From: Lingula anatina
Lineage: Eukaryota > Brachiopoda > Lingulata > Lingulida > Lingulidae
Direction: 5' to 3'
Length of the DNA stretch: 64,000 nucleotides
Assembly: GCF_001039355.2 (NCBI RefSeq)
Contig: NW_019775606.1
Span: forward strand, 185,562-249,561
Shown: piece after piece, positions 21,770-35,500 of the stretch
Position numbering within the stretch: the stretch's first letter is position 1
How the letters are laid out: every line of letters begins with the position of its first letter
Position numbers and translations under genes: made by a program
Notes under the pieces: generated by a model
What the model was told of the DNA's origin: nothing
Seen by the model: only the letters and a program-made list of their open reading frames with translations
Database searches by the model: none

Positions 21770-24700
21770 GTTTATTTGTAACAAGCATTAAATAAGTTTT
21801 ATCACATTCAGAACAACATTATAAAGGCAATGTAAGATTGTACGTAAAATCCGAAATAGTAATAAAATAATCACTATTTAATGTATTAGATATGGCCAGG
21901 GTCCATCCTCAAAATCATGTGAACACTAAACAATATTCTAAAATAAATAAATAAATAAAAATAAGTTGTGAGAGTTTACACATTTTTACATCACAATATA
22001 AAGTAATGTGGAATTATGCTCAGTCAAACCACACTCCATGTTCTTAAACAAAGTTCTTAAAAACTAAGCCATTCCATTCCATTGACGACAAGAAATAAAT
22101 AAGCCGGAATGTGACTCAAGTATTTGGCATTAGTTGAAAGAAATTTCCTGGTTTCTATGAATAATGGTAAATCCTATTCATTGATAAGTTATTTTCATCA
22201 TAGGAACAAAATAGTGAATGAGTACTCAGAAAAAAAAAAATCCTAGGATAAAAAGAATACCTTTTTTTTTGCATATTTAAATACCTAAGATAAGTAGTCA
22301 CTCCATTAGAATGAGTTTTTTTTCAAAACGTTGTCTTAATATATAGATATTATTCATTAAAACTATATATATATCCAGTAGTAACAACTAACTTAGGTAA
22401 GAGAAAATGGTGAAATAATGCAAACATTAACCATCAATTTAATCATCAATCTAGTTGCAAAAGCAATGAGTAACTAAAACATACATATTTGAAAAGGTGA
22501 AACCAATTACACAATTTGGTGGCAACTAGCTTTTTGCCAAAAGTTGTAGGCAGAGAAGACTACAAAAGATAAGTGCATTAATTAACCGTGCGGTTGATCA
22601 AATTATATAAAGGACTAATCTGCTCCTGTTAAAACGACAGGTAAAATAGTACATTTGAAATTAATTTCAAACCTATGGTCAACAATTTCAATGGGGGTGG
22701 GTGGGAGTGTTAAAAAGACAACCTTTTTACTAGCTCAGTTGAATCAACTTGAGAATTGCCACAGAACTTAGATCAGATTTTGATTCATTGCAGACTTTTT
22801 CCAGCTGAAAGTGTACACCTCTGTCTTGGCCCCCTTATAATTAGAACTGGGCAGACTGCCAAGATCCTTGCTGGCAAAACCAAACAACACTCATATAAAT
22901 GATGCCATATATTTTGAATATTCAAGAGGCTGTTGTAAATCTAAAGAAAGGTGGTCAATTAATGGCACATTTTTGTTCACCATTCCAAAAGTTTCCCTTT
23001 CAGTCAAATGCCAACTCACTCTCACTACCCCTGTAGTTGTTTTTTTCCACATTTCATTGTGAGCATCTGTAAATAATCTTGTTTTTTTTCTCCAGATTAA
23101 ACAGTTGAAATATCCAACCAAGGCTTTGTGAAGTAATTGGCATGACAGTTTTGAATAATGAACATCATATAGTTTAATTTAAAAATATTACACTCAGAGC
23201 TGCATTAGAAGCAAAGTGCTGGCACAGGGCCACCTCCATTCAATACACACCAATACTTTCAAGGCAAATAAGGGTTTGACCTTAAAATTCATGATGCATG
23301 AAATTTTTTAGCAACTTCAACAATTTCCTTTATCAGTACAGTACCACAGCATAACCTTTCAAACTTGATAAAATGATCATCTTTACTCCTCTTTAACCAG
23401 TTCTACATTATACATCTACATTATGAGGGCGCCTGAAATGAGAAACTGGCTTCCAAAATGGATTAAGACATGAAAAAAATTTAGATTCTGCAACTACCTC
23501 TGTCAATAGTTTTACACATGGCATGCAATTATTTCAGTGATTAAGGGAACTGTTGAAATTTCCACAAATTTGTATATGTTTATTTGCTTTCTGAAGGAGT
23601 GACATTCATTGTGTGACTTAAAGCAAACTGGACATCAGGGGACATCACTGACCAATGTCCAGGGTGAGTACAAATGCCTTTTATGTGGCCTTGTTACTAT
23701 ATGTTAACATCTCCCATAACAAATAGAAAATAGCCCACTGATCATATATTAAAATGGATAACAACTATCAATTCAAAAACAGAAATGACCATAACTTCCT
23801 AAGACTGACTGAGAAGAGAATGATTATCTAAAAATATCAACAATAACAAATGCTGGAAGTATATGACTATCATGAGTTTATCTTGTCACATGAAAGTCAT
23901 GTGACATACACACACACAATGTGTAGTAAGTTTCAGTGCCAGAAACAATGTCACTGTCATGGAACAGCTGTAGAAGTTCAATGAGCAACATACTTGACCT
24001 ATTTAGGTCAGGATTAAGAAAAATCCAGGTCAAGGTCAAATACCAACAAGGCTGAGGTAAAGTAATTATGTCTAGTGGTTGAACAAATTCAACTACAGAT
24101 AATGCTCTGAGAATTAAAGAATTTTTTTAAAAAATGAGCAAAAACCATGGGCAATTGCTAGCATATCAATCTTTTATCAAAATGATTTTTACTACTGTCC
24201 TTATCTAAGGAAAAAAACAGATCTTCTTTTGTCTTTATCTTGTCAACTTGGAAAAATTAATCACTAGGCTACCTGGCAGTTCCGATTATATGCTAGAGTT
24301 ATTGACTGGCAGTTGAACTTTGGGGGTGGGGTGGGGGGTGGGGGCATGTTGATGACCTAGAAATGGGTCAAACGTGAGAAAGGTCATACTTAAATAACAC
24401 ACGACCACTTGTATACTAGAAGTTGATCTGTAAATTCATTTTGAAAGGTGGTCAAACCGAAAAACAAGTTTTCTACATGGAAAAATGTTAAATATGATAA
24501 GGGACGAAATGGTAACTGCCCCAAAATTTAAATTAATACTGATTCATTATATTTTGCATATACAACTATTCTTGTTAGTGAAGCCTGGAAAAGATGAACT
24601 GCAAGTTTTGAAAAGTAAGTTGGGGTCATTTAAAGGACCAGTTCTTATGAGTAACTAAAAAAGTAAAAATAAAAACCTGGAGTAAGTTTAGTGTTCAAAA

Positions 24701-25147
24701 CGTCTTAATAATTACCTAAGTTAACCTTAAATGGCAAAGAAGTCAGTAATTAAGAACATACGACTGAATAATGAAGCCGACTACATGATATTCAAATGTG
24801 ACCATGCTCATGTCAAGTACTGAGGTCAAATGGGGTCAAGAAAGGTCGAACCAAGATCGTAGGTTAATGGTGTCTAATGTCCTATATTAGGTGCTCGTAC
24901 ACCCATTCACCTGTGGAATATCTTCCATTATAGCAAGCCTGTCTCAAAGTTCCCAAGATTTTAAGTTGTTTTGATATCATAAAAAAATTCTTGTTCCATC
25001 TGGTTTTCTACCGATTATAATCAGAAACACCCCTTCAAAGATTATTTCACTAAAATGATATTGTTTAAATATCAATAATTGATGTTTGAAATTACCAAAT
25101 AATAATGATTATTTTCTTTTTAAAGAGAGATGTTTAAACAAGTGCTG
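21770..25147 (-). other. Probable 3' UTR of the RASA3-type gene
   Basis: About 3.4 kb of non-repetitive AT-rich sequence follows the stop codon at 25148-25150 on the minus strand, with no gene on either strand. An AAATAAAC (minus strand, about 21768-21775) could be the polyadenylation signal. The extent is a guess; other signals lie nearer the stop. Confidence 0.3.
24321..24345 (+). repeat. G-run tract with quadruplex potential
   Basis: Runs of 4 to 6 G separated by single T give at least four G-tracts within 25 bases. On the RASA3 coding strand this is a C-rich tract inside the presumed 3' UTR. Confidence 0.6.
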
Positions 25148-28100
25148 CTATAACTTTGTTTGAATGTGTCCTGACATAAGAAGGTAATTCTCATCACCAA
25201 TTGGCGTCTCTCTGCAAAAGAAAAGAAAGAAAGTCATTACAATTTAATAACTAGAGGACCAGAGCAGCACAGTCAACTCCAGGGCATGTACCATTAGCTA
25301 GGTAAGGCACTTAAAGGGATTCATTATGAGAGATGCACTAAAGATTCAATTCCAAAATAACTGACACTTGATGAGTATTCTTTCATAATTACATGACACT
25401 AATTAATATGCAGAAAAGTGAAGTTAACACATGTTTTCTGTACACTTCTCACTTCTAGTTTTGGGACCCATTTCATCACAGATATAGGTTAAAAAACTAA
25501 GATTTTTTTTCTTAATACTTACTGTGATCCATAGACTGTGTTCCTATGTTTATCCTTCACATATTGCTTATGCTCTTGCTCCAGACTTATAACGCAGGCC
25601 AGAATTTCACTGAGAGTCTCAAAACACGTCTTGGTGTCCTCCAGTATGGCTGTGGGGGGTTTGGAGGGGGTCTCTGTGCCTGAATACACCTCCAGCTCCG
25701 CACAGGTATCTGAGGAATAAAAACACTCAAGATCTGTCTAAGAAAGAACTGAAAAAAAAAAGCTGGTCATAACTTAAAAATAACTAAATAAATGAAAAGG
25801 CAGGCATCTAAGGTGTAAAACAATTAAGGCCAGTCTTACAAAACAGCTTTAAAAAGATGGTCCTCTCTTGAAAATAAATAATTTAGAATGAATTCTAATC
25901 TGATGCAATAACAATTGGGAAATCAGCTGAGTCTTTTTACTTGACCGGAAAACTATCACTTTGATTTTTGTTATTTGACATTATTAATCACAAAGTTTTC
26001 TTGTGTTCTGCAGTTTCACTGTTAATATATATAATGCCATGTGGACATTTAACTTTTTCCCAAACTTCTACACATAAAGTTATACATGAATAAGATTATC
26101 CAGAAAAAAAATCTACAATGAAAAGTATACTTGAAAAAGTTTATCAAAAAAGAAGGTACTCAATATGTACAAATCAATCATACATCAAGCACACATGAAA
26201 TGTTTTTTTTTAGTTTAACTATCAAAAGCCAAGTTAATGGACTTCTTCTAAACACCTACAACTTAGTCTACAAATAAATTGCAAAAACATGACTATATTA
26301 ACTAGTAATATTAAGACTGCTGTTATGGTATCAAGCATTCAATGAGAGTCAGAACTTGTTTTATTAAACATGAAAATCATCTAGCAAGTAAAAATTACAA
26401 GCCATACTTGTAACATTAAGATTCATATTTTGTTTGTGAGTGAACAAACAAGTAAACAATGTCAGTTTGCAGACTTTTTAAATAAAACAAATGGCAAAAT
26501 TTGATTAAAGATAAGGTACAATAAGATTAATTCAGCCAGTAAAGAGGCTTTATAAAACATCAAACCACAATATGGCATTCAACATCTACTGTGTACACAC
26601 TGTGACAGGTACAGTACTGTAACTGTTAACATATTCAGGCCAGTTAGAATATTTGCCTCCCCTTACAGACCTTCATCTTCAAATATGTGAAACCATGTGA
26701 AAAAATTAAATGTAGAAAAGATAATATTGTAACCAACATACTAAATATGTAAGAATCTATATGGTTTTGAGAGAGACAGAGAGAGAGGGAGATTGTTTTT
26801 ATAAAGAAGGTCAATTGCCATAAGGCCTACTGGTTTTTTGGGCAAAACTGTTCACAGGTAGAAAGAAGTATAAATTTAATCCTTAAACTTGAACAAAAAA
26901 AAAAAAAAGNNNNNNNNNNNNNNNNNNNNNNNNNNNNNNNNNNNNNNNNNNNNNNNNNNNNNNNNNNNNNNNNNNNNNNNNNNNNNNNNNNNNNNNNNNN
27001 NNNNNNNNNNNNNNNNNNNNNNNNNNNNNNNNNNNNNNNNNNNNNNNNNNCTGAGAATATTTTGTAAACAGGATGAAATAAGACGTAGGTCTTGTAAAGT
27101 TTTGTTGTTAATGGGGAGACAAATACTGTCCTAATGGCAGTTTTGTGCTTGTGGGGACTTTGAGGAAATGAAAGTATAAAGTACTGTGTATTATTTGTGC
27201 ATATAGAGAGGTGCTGGTCTTTACAATACCAGTATGTGAAATACAGAAATAGGAATCAGAATTGTTATCTAAGTAACACACACAGCACACTCTTCTTACC
27301 ACATTTGGATTTTTGTTCCACTGTAGAGCAAAATAATCTCAGTTTTATTAATCACAACCATACTTTCACTTTCTGTTCATACAATTTATATACATAATTC
27401 TAATGCAGACTAAATTAAATGCCAAACTTATGGTAAAATGGTGACTTTCTATTAAATTGCTCTCTTTTAAGCAAAGTAGGTCGCCCATCATCATATATTA
27501 CATAAGACATTGCTTGCTATGAAAAGTCTGTTTCAAGTTTTCACTTCCTCTTTTGTACAAACTTATCAAACCTTCGAAATTTTAAAAAAAGCCAAACTTA
27601 ACCATTAAAAGGACTATAATTCTAAAGCATATATAAGACAAACACAGCATTACCTTGTAACTTTTCCAGTTTCTCCATATTAGACAGAAATAAGGAGTGG
27701 ATTCTCTCCAGCTCTAAATCTGGGTCAATGACCACTTTAATGTCCGGCAGCTCACTGGTCACAGGGGCACAGCCGCCAACAGTTTGCTCTGTGGCATTGC
27801 AACTAGATATGATGAAGGTTAAATGTTTAGCAAATGTAAATTATCAGTACTCAATGGTGCAATGGTTATGGGAACACACACACTTTCCCATGTTCATAAA
27901 AAAAAAAAATAATAATAATAATAATAAATCAACTTGAAGGCTTTTTTTCAATCACATTTTGCCCTTTGGTGTTAGTACCGCACCAGTGACTTACCAGAGA
28001 TAGTGTCCATTCACAAACCCTGCAGGGTGATAGAAATGAAGCCGGTTTTCATTCATCTCACAGATCTTGGATAAAATGTCTGTCCTACAACCAGAAAATA

Positions 28101-29039
28101 CACCATATTACAGTCTGAAACTATTCACGAGATCTTTTAATTCATCAACAGTACTCTATGCCTTTCAAATTCTGGGACCTTTAGGCAGGGAAGGAAGGGG
28201 ATAACCACACTGTTGGCTGAAAAGTTCCACTCTGAATCAAACTTTGATCTAGATTCTACACCATTTTCAAATTGGTTCAACTTAAATACCCCTTTTACTT
28301 TAAATATGATTGGTCTTTATCTCTGAACTGCCTTCCAGACAGAAAATATGTGGAAACGTAAAATCAAGTGACTTCTTTTTAAAGTAAATCCTTTAGAATT
28401 GAAACAAAACTCTTCAAACAGTCACTTATAACTATTAAGAACACCTCATGAGAGATAGATGAAAAAAGCTCCATTATGTGGTGTCCACTCTCTCCCTACC
28501 ATTCCTTCATCTCCACACAGTTGTTAGCCTGGATATACAATGTCCTCTGAGGCTGCACCACCTGGAACATCTGAAACAGAAATAAGACCAATTTCAAATA
28601 AAAAATAATAGATCTCAGATTTTTACAGTTTATGAGACAATGTTGCATCAAACTAAAATTCAAGCTTTTGGGCAACAAAGTAGGATACAAGCCATAACAT
28701 GTTTTGAGGACATATCATGAGTTATGAAATGTTTTTTGTCTCAACGATAACACTTGTGATTGATTTTGGATTAATTCAGAACTTTTAAAATATAAACTGC
28801 ACCATTTTCATTTAACCTCAGAAGTGATTCCAAGAGAGATTGAAAAAAAAGAAAATATCATATAAAATTTTTGAAAAAATTAGAGATTTAAGTCTTTAGG
28901 ACACATCCTGAAATTTGAATATTTGGTTGTTTGTTGTATTTATGCCCATGTGTCCCCCATATAGAACTGCAACTTTCGGACCTTTCATTTTGAAGATTTA
29001 ATAAATGGTCCAATTTCATTTCTGGAAAATAATGACTGG

Positions 29040-29097
<58 letters not shown>

Positions 29098-30053
29098 AAA
29101 GATGACAACACACTTACATATTTCATTTTGAAAGATTCCTCTTCTACAGTCTCTACTGCGAGTATTTCATCAACAGGAATCTCACACAGTGGCTCATCAT
29201 CTACAAAATGTGTTATAAAATTTATAATACTTTGCATTATCCTCTCTCTCTGGTTCTTTCTTCACCAATATTTTTCACCCCTCTTCAATCCAGACTGCAT
29301 ACATGAAGCTGAACCACACCTTTTAGAATCTCTTGAACACGAAAACAGTACAAAAAAGTAGAACATGGATTGGAAATTTTATAAAGAAGAGCAGTATTTT
29401 TTCACAAATTGACAGTAATAACTACCTTTTGATTTTGCATAGGATAAATACTGGTTGGTGAGACAAAAGTAGCGTCTTTTGAAATTCTTAACTCCAAACC
29501 TCCGCCTTCCCTGAGCTCTCTTGGTCATCATGCTGAAAATAAAATAAATAAATATAAAATTGAACTAAATATTTATACAATGTCAGGTTGAACTATAAAT
29601 AAATAACTGTGGAATTTAGTTTGATAATGTTTATTGGCCGCTCCCCTAAAAAATTATAAATAAAACTGCATGAATGTCCAGAATGAGATTAAATTTTTTC
29701 TCTTTATCTGAGTACAAAATAAGTTTTTGTCCACTTACCCTTCTTTTAAGACAATGGTGGTGGTAATAGTCCTGGACTGGGTCCTGGCTGTAGAGACAAT
29801 GTCCAGAAACTGAAAGACAACACAATTATATTACATACTTTATAATATTTAATATATCTATATATGTACATTTAAAGTTTTTCTGATTAACCTTACTAGC
29901 TGACTGCTTACATAATATTATATTATAGCAGAAGTGCTACAACTCACAGTTCTTAAAGCAGCAGTGTGATGTTCTGTGCTGAAACTTCTGAACAAAGGCA
30001 CCATGTAATCTTCCTTGAAACCATAGGAGGCCTGGAACAAAAATTATAGACAA

Positions 30054-30101
<48 letters not shown>

Positions 30102-32158
30102 CATATCAGCATTGCCATTTTGTTTTCTTGATGACACATAAATAAAATAGTCATTAACCAATTACTATATTGCCATTCAATAAAATGTTGATCAAAATAC
30201 ACTTTTTTGCTACAGAAATTACTTATATTAAGTAGGTAATGTTGTAACACATCTATCATCCCATTTTGGGGAAGGCAGGTAAATAATGGGGAAGGCAGGT
30301 AAAAGACCTGAAGAAGTTAAAAAACTTTGAGAAAACAACAGCAAACTTCTTTTAGAAATAATTTAACTGTTTCCCTTTTCTTTCTTTTTTTTTTAACGAT
30401 ATCTGTTACACTTACATGTTTACTGCTTACTAGGTTTCCCAAGCTCTGCACTGCCTTGGAAATTAGTGTAAGTTTTCTACTTGTACTTTGGTCCTGAAAA
30501 CAGGGTAGAGACAGAGAGATTTCAAAAGTGTGCTTTTAAATAAATTTATATCCTGTGTCTTTAATCTTCTGTTTTAGAATAAGACTGTCATAAATGATCA
30601 AAGTAAGACAATCAACTAGACGTACTTGATATAGTATGAGAAAGTGAGGTTATCCAAAATAGTCAAATGGGAAAAAGATAAAAGCACTGGACTTGGGATG
30701 TAATGCTGAAACCTTGTTGTTGACACCATGACCTTCAACAAGGTAGAGTGTGTGTATGTGTGTGTGTGTCTGTGTGTGTGTGTGTGTGCATGTGCACATG
30801 TGTTCATTTGTGCACATTGTCTCTTCTTGGAATATGAAGAAATAGATATTCAGAAAAAAAAAAAAAAAAAGAAAAATGACTATCACAGAAAACCATCACC
30901 AGGAATCATTTCTGCCATTGTATTCTAATACTGAAAATTCCCCTGACTTACTGGAGTTTCCTGTCTCAGCTGAAACAACTTTGGTCCCAAGATGGCGGGT
31001 GCGTAAAACCTGAGGAAAATAAATCCACTGACAACCTGGTAGCGGACTGCTTTGTTTTCTGAAACACATGGCACACATATTATTAATAATTAACTACTTA
31101 AACCTGATCTGACTGCTGCAAGGTTTAATGATATAGTTACTGTTATTAAATAGCCAGAGAAATATTTAGGGAGAATTCTCTCTGTGCCGCTTTTAGAAAC
31201 CACACTAAGATAATGTGCTTTTAGGCCAAACAAAATTGACAAGTAGGTTTATGAGCTCAACCGACCCTTACTTTGAGGAATTCATTATTTTCTGCACCTA
31301 CTTTTCTTTCAAATGAAAAAATGCAATGGGTCTTGGTTTGGCCAATGGGCAGCACTGAGTCTAACCATAATGCTGTTGTTTGAATGCTCAAAAATTGCCC
31401 ACCCTGCCAACTTGACATTACTTCTTTCCTTAATAAATTAATAAAACATGTTTACAGGGAGTAGCTGCTCGTTAATCAACTGATCGAATTTTTCTGGTCT
31501 TACCTGGAAAATATTTGGTGGCGATTTCCTTGAGTACGGCAAAGACCTGACACATGATTGTTGGGCACTGGAGAGCAGACTGGGTGATGGCCACGATGAT
31601 CTTCTCGATATAACCTCGCAGATTGTTGATGTTGTTGTCCAGGTTTTCACTTGGGGAGAGGCGGGTGGGATCCACCTCACAGGGTAGGTGGTCATCAAAT
31701 ATCTGTTTAAAATTTAAAAAATAAATAAATGATAATTACAGGGATAACAAGTTTTCAGATGAGATTCATATTTCACAATAACTACATTGTAAACAATTCA
31801 CAGACAAATATTTAAATTTCAATTTACAACCAATACATGGTTTTGCAATTTTTCTGTAATCTGTGCTTGTCATCAGACCACTTGGACCTACATAGATGTG
31901 ATATGGCTATACCTATGTTGTAATATCTTAAGACAAAAAAAAAAAAAAAAAAACACACGGACTCACTCTGTATGTCATAACGTATTCATTAACCATAGGA
32001 AATTCATTTACTCCAGAAAAATCCTTTTTTTAAACCAAAACAAATAGTTGTCATCTCTTTAGTAGCAGAAAAATGTTGTGCAAAAATGCACTTTGCATGT
32101 ACATCAGCAGAGAGAGTTTTGGTGACAAACTTGATGACTTTTCTTAACTGAGGTGTGC

Positions 32159-32222
<64 letters not shown>

Positions 32223-32547
32223 TCAATTGTTTTACCTCATCTATAATAGCTTTGAGTGTATCATGCAGATAGTGCATGCCCACAACTTTCATCAGCTCAT
32301 CTATACACTTACTGGCTAGAGTATTGCCACGGAATATAGTATTTGGGTCCCTAAAAAACAAGGAAAACAAAATATACACAACAAATTCTGTTTAGTTCAG
32401 GTTTTTCTTATAAGTCACATTTATTTAGCATTGTCATATTTTCTAATATATATTCTGTTGGTGCAAATATCCAAAAATTCCACTCTAACATTTAACGCAA
32501 ACTCAGGATCAGAAACAATGGTAGACTAATGGGTGTGATGTGGCAAC

Positions 32548-32579
<32 letters not shown>

Positions 32580-35500
32580 AACAGCATCTCTGTTGTAAAA
32601 CACATTGTTTAGAGATCACCATAGCATCAGTGTCCATGCCAGGATGATAACCCCTGCTTCTCAATGAAGTGATCAAAATGTGCAGACAATGCATTAAATG
32701 ATTAGATATAATCATTTTTATTATTTTTTAGGCCCCAGAAAGTAAAGTGCTGCACTATTTTAACTAAAACTGAAAACATGACATACGATATTCGGGAGAT
32801 CTCCCAATCAGACAAGGCTTCAATGAGAGGAACTAATTTCTCATGGTGGAGGAACACCTTTACTAAAGGCTGTGCCGCTTCTTGGCGTTGCTCCACCACT
32901 TCACCTAAGATGTATGCCGCACTGGAGGTGATTGGCTAAAATACAGAGTGCACTATGTCAAAAATCAAAATGAGCAATAGAAACATAATTCACTACATTC
33001 ATCTTTGAGAATTGGTATATATTTTTAATATGGTCTAAAATGTAAGCTAATGTAATAACTAATTACAAAATTAAAGACAAAATACATGTAATCAAATTTT
33101 CACAAATTATGTTTTGCATCTTACACATGAAATACCCAGTTTGACAACTGTGAATAGTTTGATTGAATTCAAATATTTGTTTTAAAGTTACTAATGACAA
33201 CTATCTGTCTGGAATCTTGCAGTGATGTGATACCTGTACTTCAGGTGATTTCAGAAGCAGATTCCTCAGGTCGTTATAGTAATGAGACAAGAACACGTGG
33301 TCAGCCGTGTACGAGATCTTCAGCCTCAGAGAACCCAGTTCATGTTTCTTGGAACTGCTTTCTCTGGGACTTAAAAAATACCTAGAGGGGATTATAATAG
33401 TAGTGTTATCTGATATTATTGACATACTTTGAAAATGAGACTATGATATTTTTACATGGCATCCAATACATGCATTTATTTCAGCCTTCTTCTAATTACC
33501 ATCAAATAAGCCACTTAATCAGCAAAACAAATTTCATTCAAATAAACCCAAATACAACTTGGCAAAAATGACAAATATCAAATATCATCTTTACCAAAAT
33601 TGATTTTTTTTACCAAAGTTTTACATGTTATCATGAACCTGGAGTTACGAAAACATGTCCCTTAATACCCTTTCCCTTTAATTTATTAACACACCAATTC
33701 CTATACCAGTACAATTTAAGAAGCCAGTACAGAAAATTAATGGACTGCACTTTGTTGTACTAAACCCCATCCAAGTTCATATAACGCCAACAAACAATTT
33801 TCTCTCAAGAGCTTCACCATTACAGTTTTAAAGTCAAACCATTCCAAACACTACTTCACTTAATAAAAGAAGTGCACTCTCCATAATGCAAAAAAATTCA
33901 CATTCCCTGAAAGTAAAAAGAGACAGTAAAGAAAGTGCCTCTCCAAAAACTACCACCACCTCCACCACCATCACCATGTGAAGCATACCATGCATTGTGT
34001 GCAGTTGTCTGGTCCAGATCTTTGAGAAGAATTTTAACCTCGCCCAGAAAAGCTCCCGGAAACATGTGTCCCAACACTTCCCTTGACACCCGAGAATCGT
34101 CATGCCACAGTGAAATGCTGAAACGTACAAATGAGTGTGGTGAAAGAATTGTTTAGGGCACATTCAGAATCAGCTGATCCACAGACTAAGTAGTCCATGG
34201 ATCAAATATGACGTGACCCAATTGAAAAAGTGCTGAGATGTAATTGCTCTGCTTCTGCTGGGACATCACGCATGGGAGGCAGGGATCCATTGTCAAGTAT
34301 ATGCCATATTTGATCTGCGGACTAGTTAGTTCACAGATCAACTGGTTGTGAATTCGGCCTTAGAGTAATGAGCCACCCATCAAGGGGTGAAACTGTAGTC
34401 ACATGATCTCCCCTCACTCCACCTTGTTAGCTTCAGAGGTACCTCCTTTTTCTTTAATAAAGTTTTTATTGACTGATATAGTTATCAACCATATACAAGG
34501 ATGAGACTGCTGCCATTTAGTGAAAAAGTCTGAAAATATGAGGTGGGGTGGGCTCCAGACACCTCACCCTAGTTTTTATTGCAGATCTGCATTGATCTAA
34601 AGGATGATATTTTTGGCTACCAAAAAATCGGATATTTTTCTCGATATTTGAAAAAATCTCATCCCTGCACATACTGACATAAATGATGTTGAGTATGCTC
34701 TCAATGGGTCACAATCTTTACTTACACCTGTCCAATGATGTAGATACCCAGCTGACAACCCTTGCTTCTCTATTTAACTCCTGAAGTGATCCAAATGTGA
34801 AAAAAGTAACTGCAAGTGGTTAAAAATGATCATTTTATTCATTTTCAGGACCCAGAAAGTGCCGCTACTTTTGAGGACACAATCTGTTTAGCAATTACCT
34901 GAGCTCTGCGTTAGTGGAGTCGTCCACTATGTACTGGGTCATCCTGTCATGGTTCTGGCCTTTCTTTTTTAACTGGAACGAAATTGGGATATTTCTTTCA
35001 TTGTTAAAATACTGCATACAGTCTTTGTCTGGCATAACAATTGGTATGATTTTGTAAAGAAATGAATGCTTTATTAAAAAACTGAAAAGATTTACATGAA
35101 TATATGAGCATTTTTATTGTCTTTTAACTAACATTTTATTAAAACTGTAAGCTTTACTATCCCATCTCTACTTTTCAGTCCCATCTATTTCATCATAACC
35201 TTCAGACTTAAAAAGGCAAGATAGTATATTTTAGTTGTTTGAGATGTAAATTCACATCATTTTGACCTAATAATCCTTCAAATCCACCCTCCCATCACTT
35301 TCCAATCTGTATCTCCACCTATTTCCAAGTATCTGAGAGTTCCTTACATCAAAGAAAAAAGTTTCGTCAAACTGTGGACAAATTGTCTTCTTTTTCACAG
35401 CTGTCCTTTTATTTTCCACATTTTTCTGCATTTTGCCAAAGGTCAAGGTGACCTCGGCATATGGGTTACAAGCACCATTGATCACTGTCAAGTCACTACA

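Noticed and set aside
33898-34163. Minus-strand frames with Gly/Val runs near RASA3 exon 7
   Set aside because: They read past the exon 7 donor into intron; the exon proper is 33989-34117.
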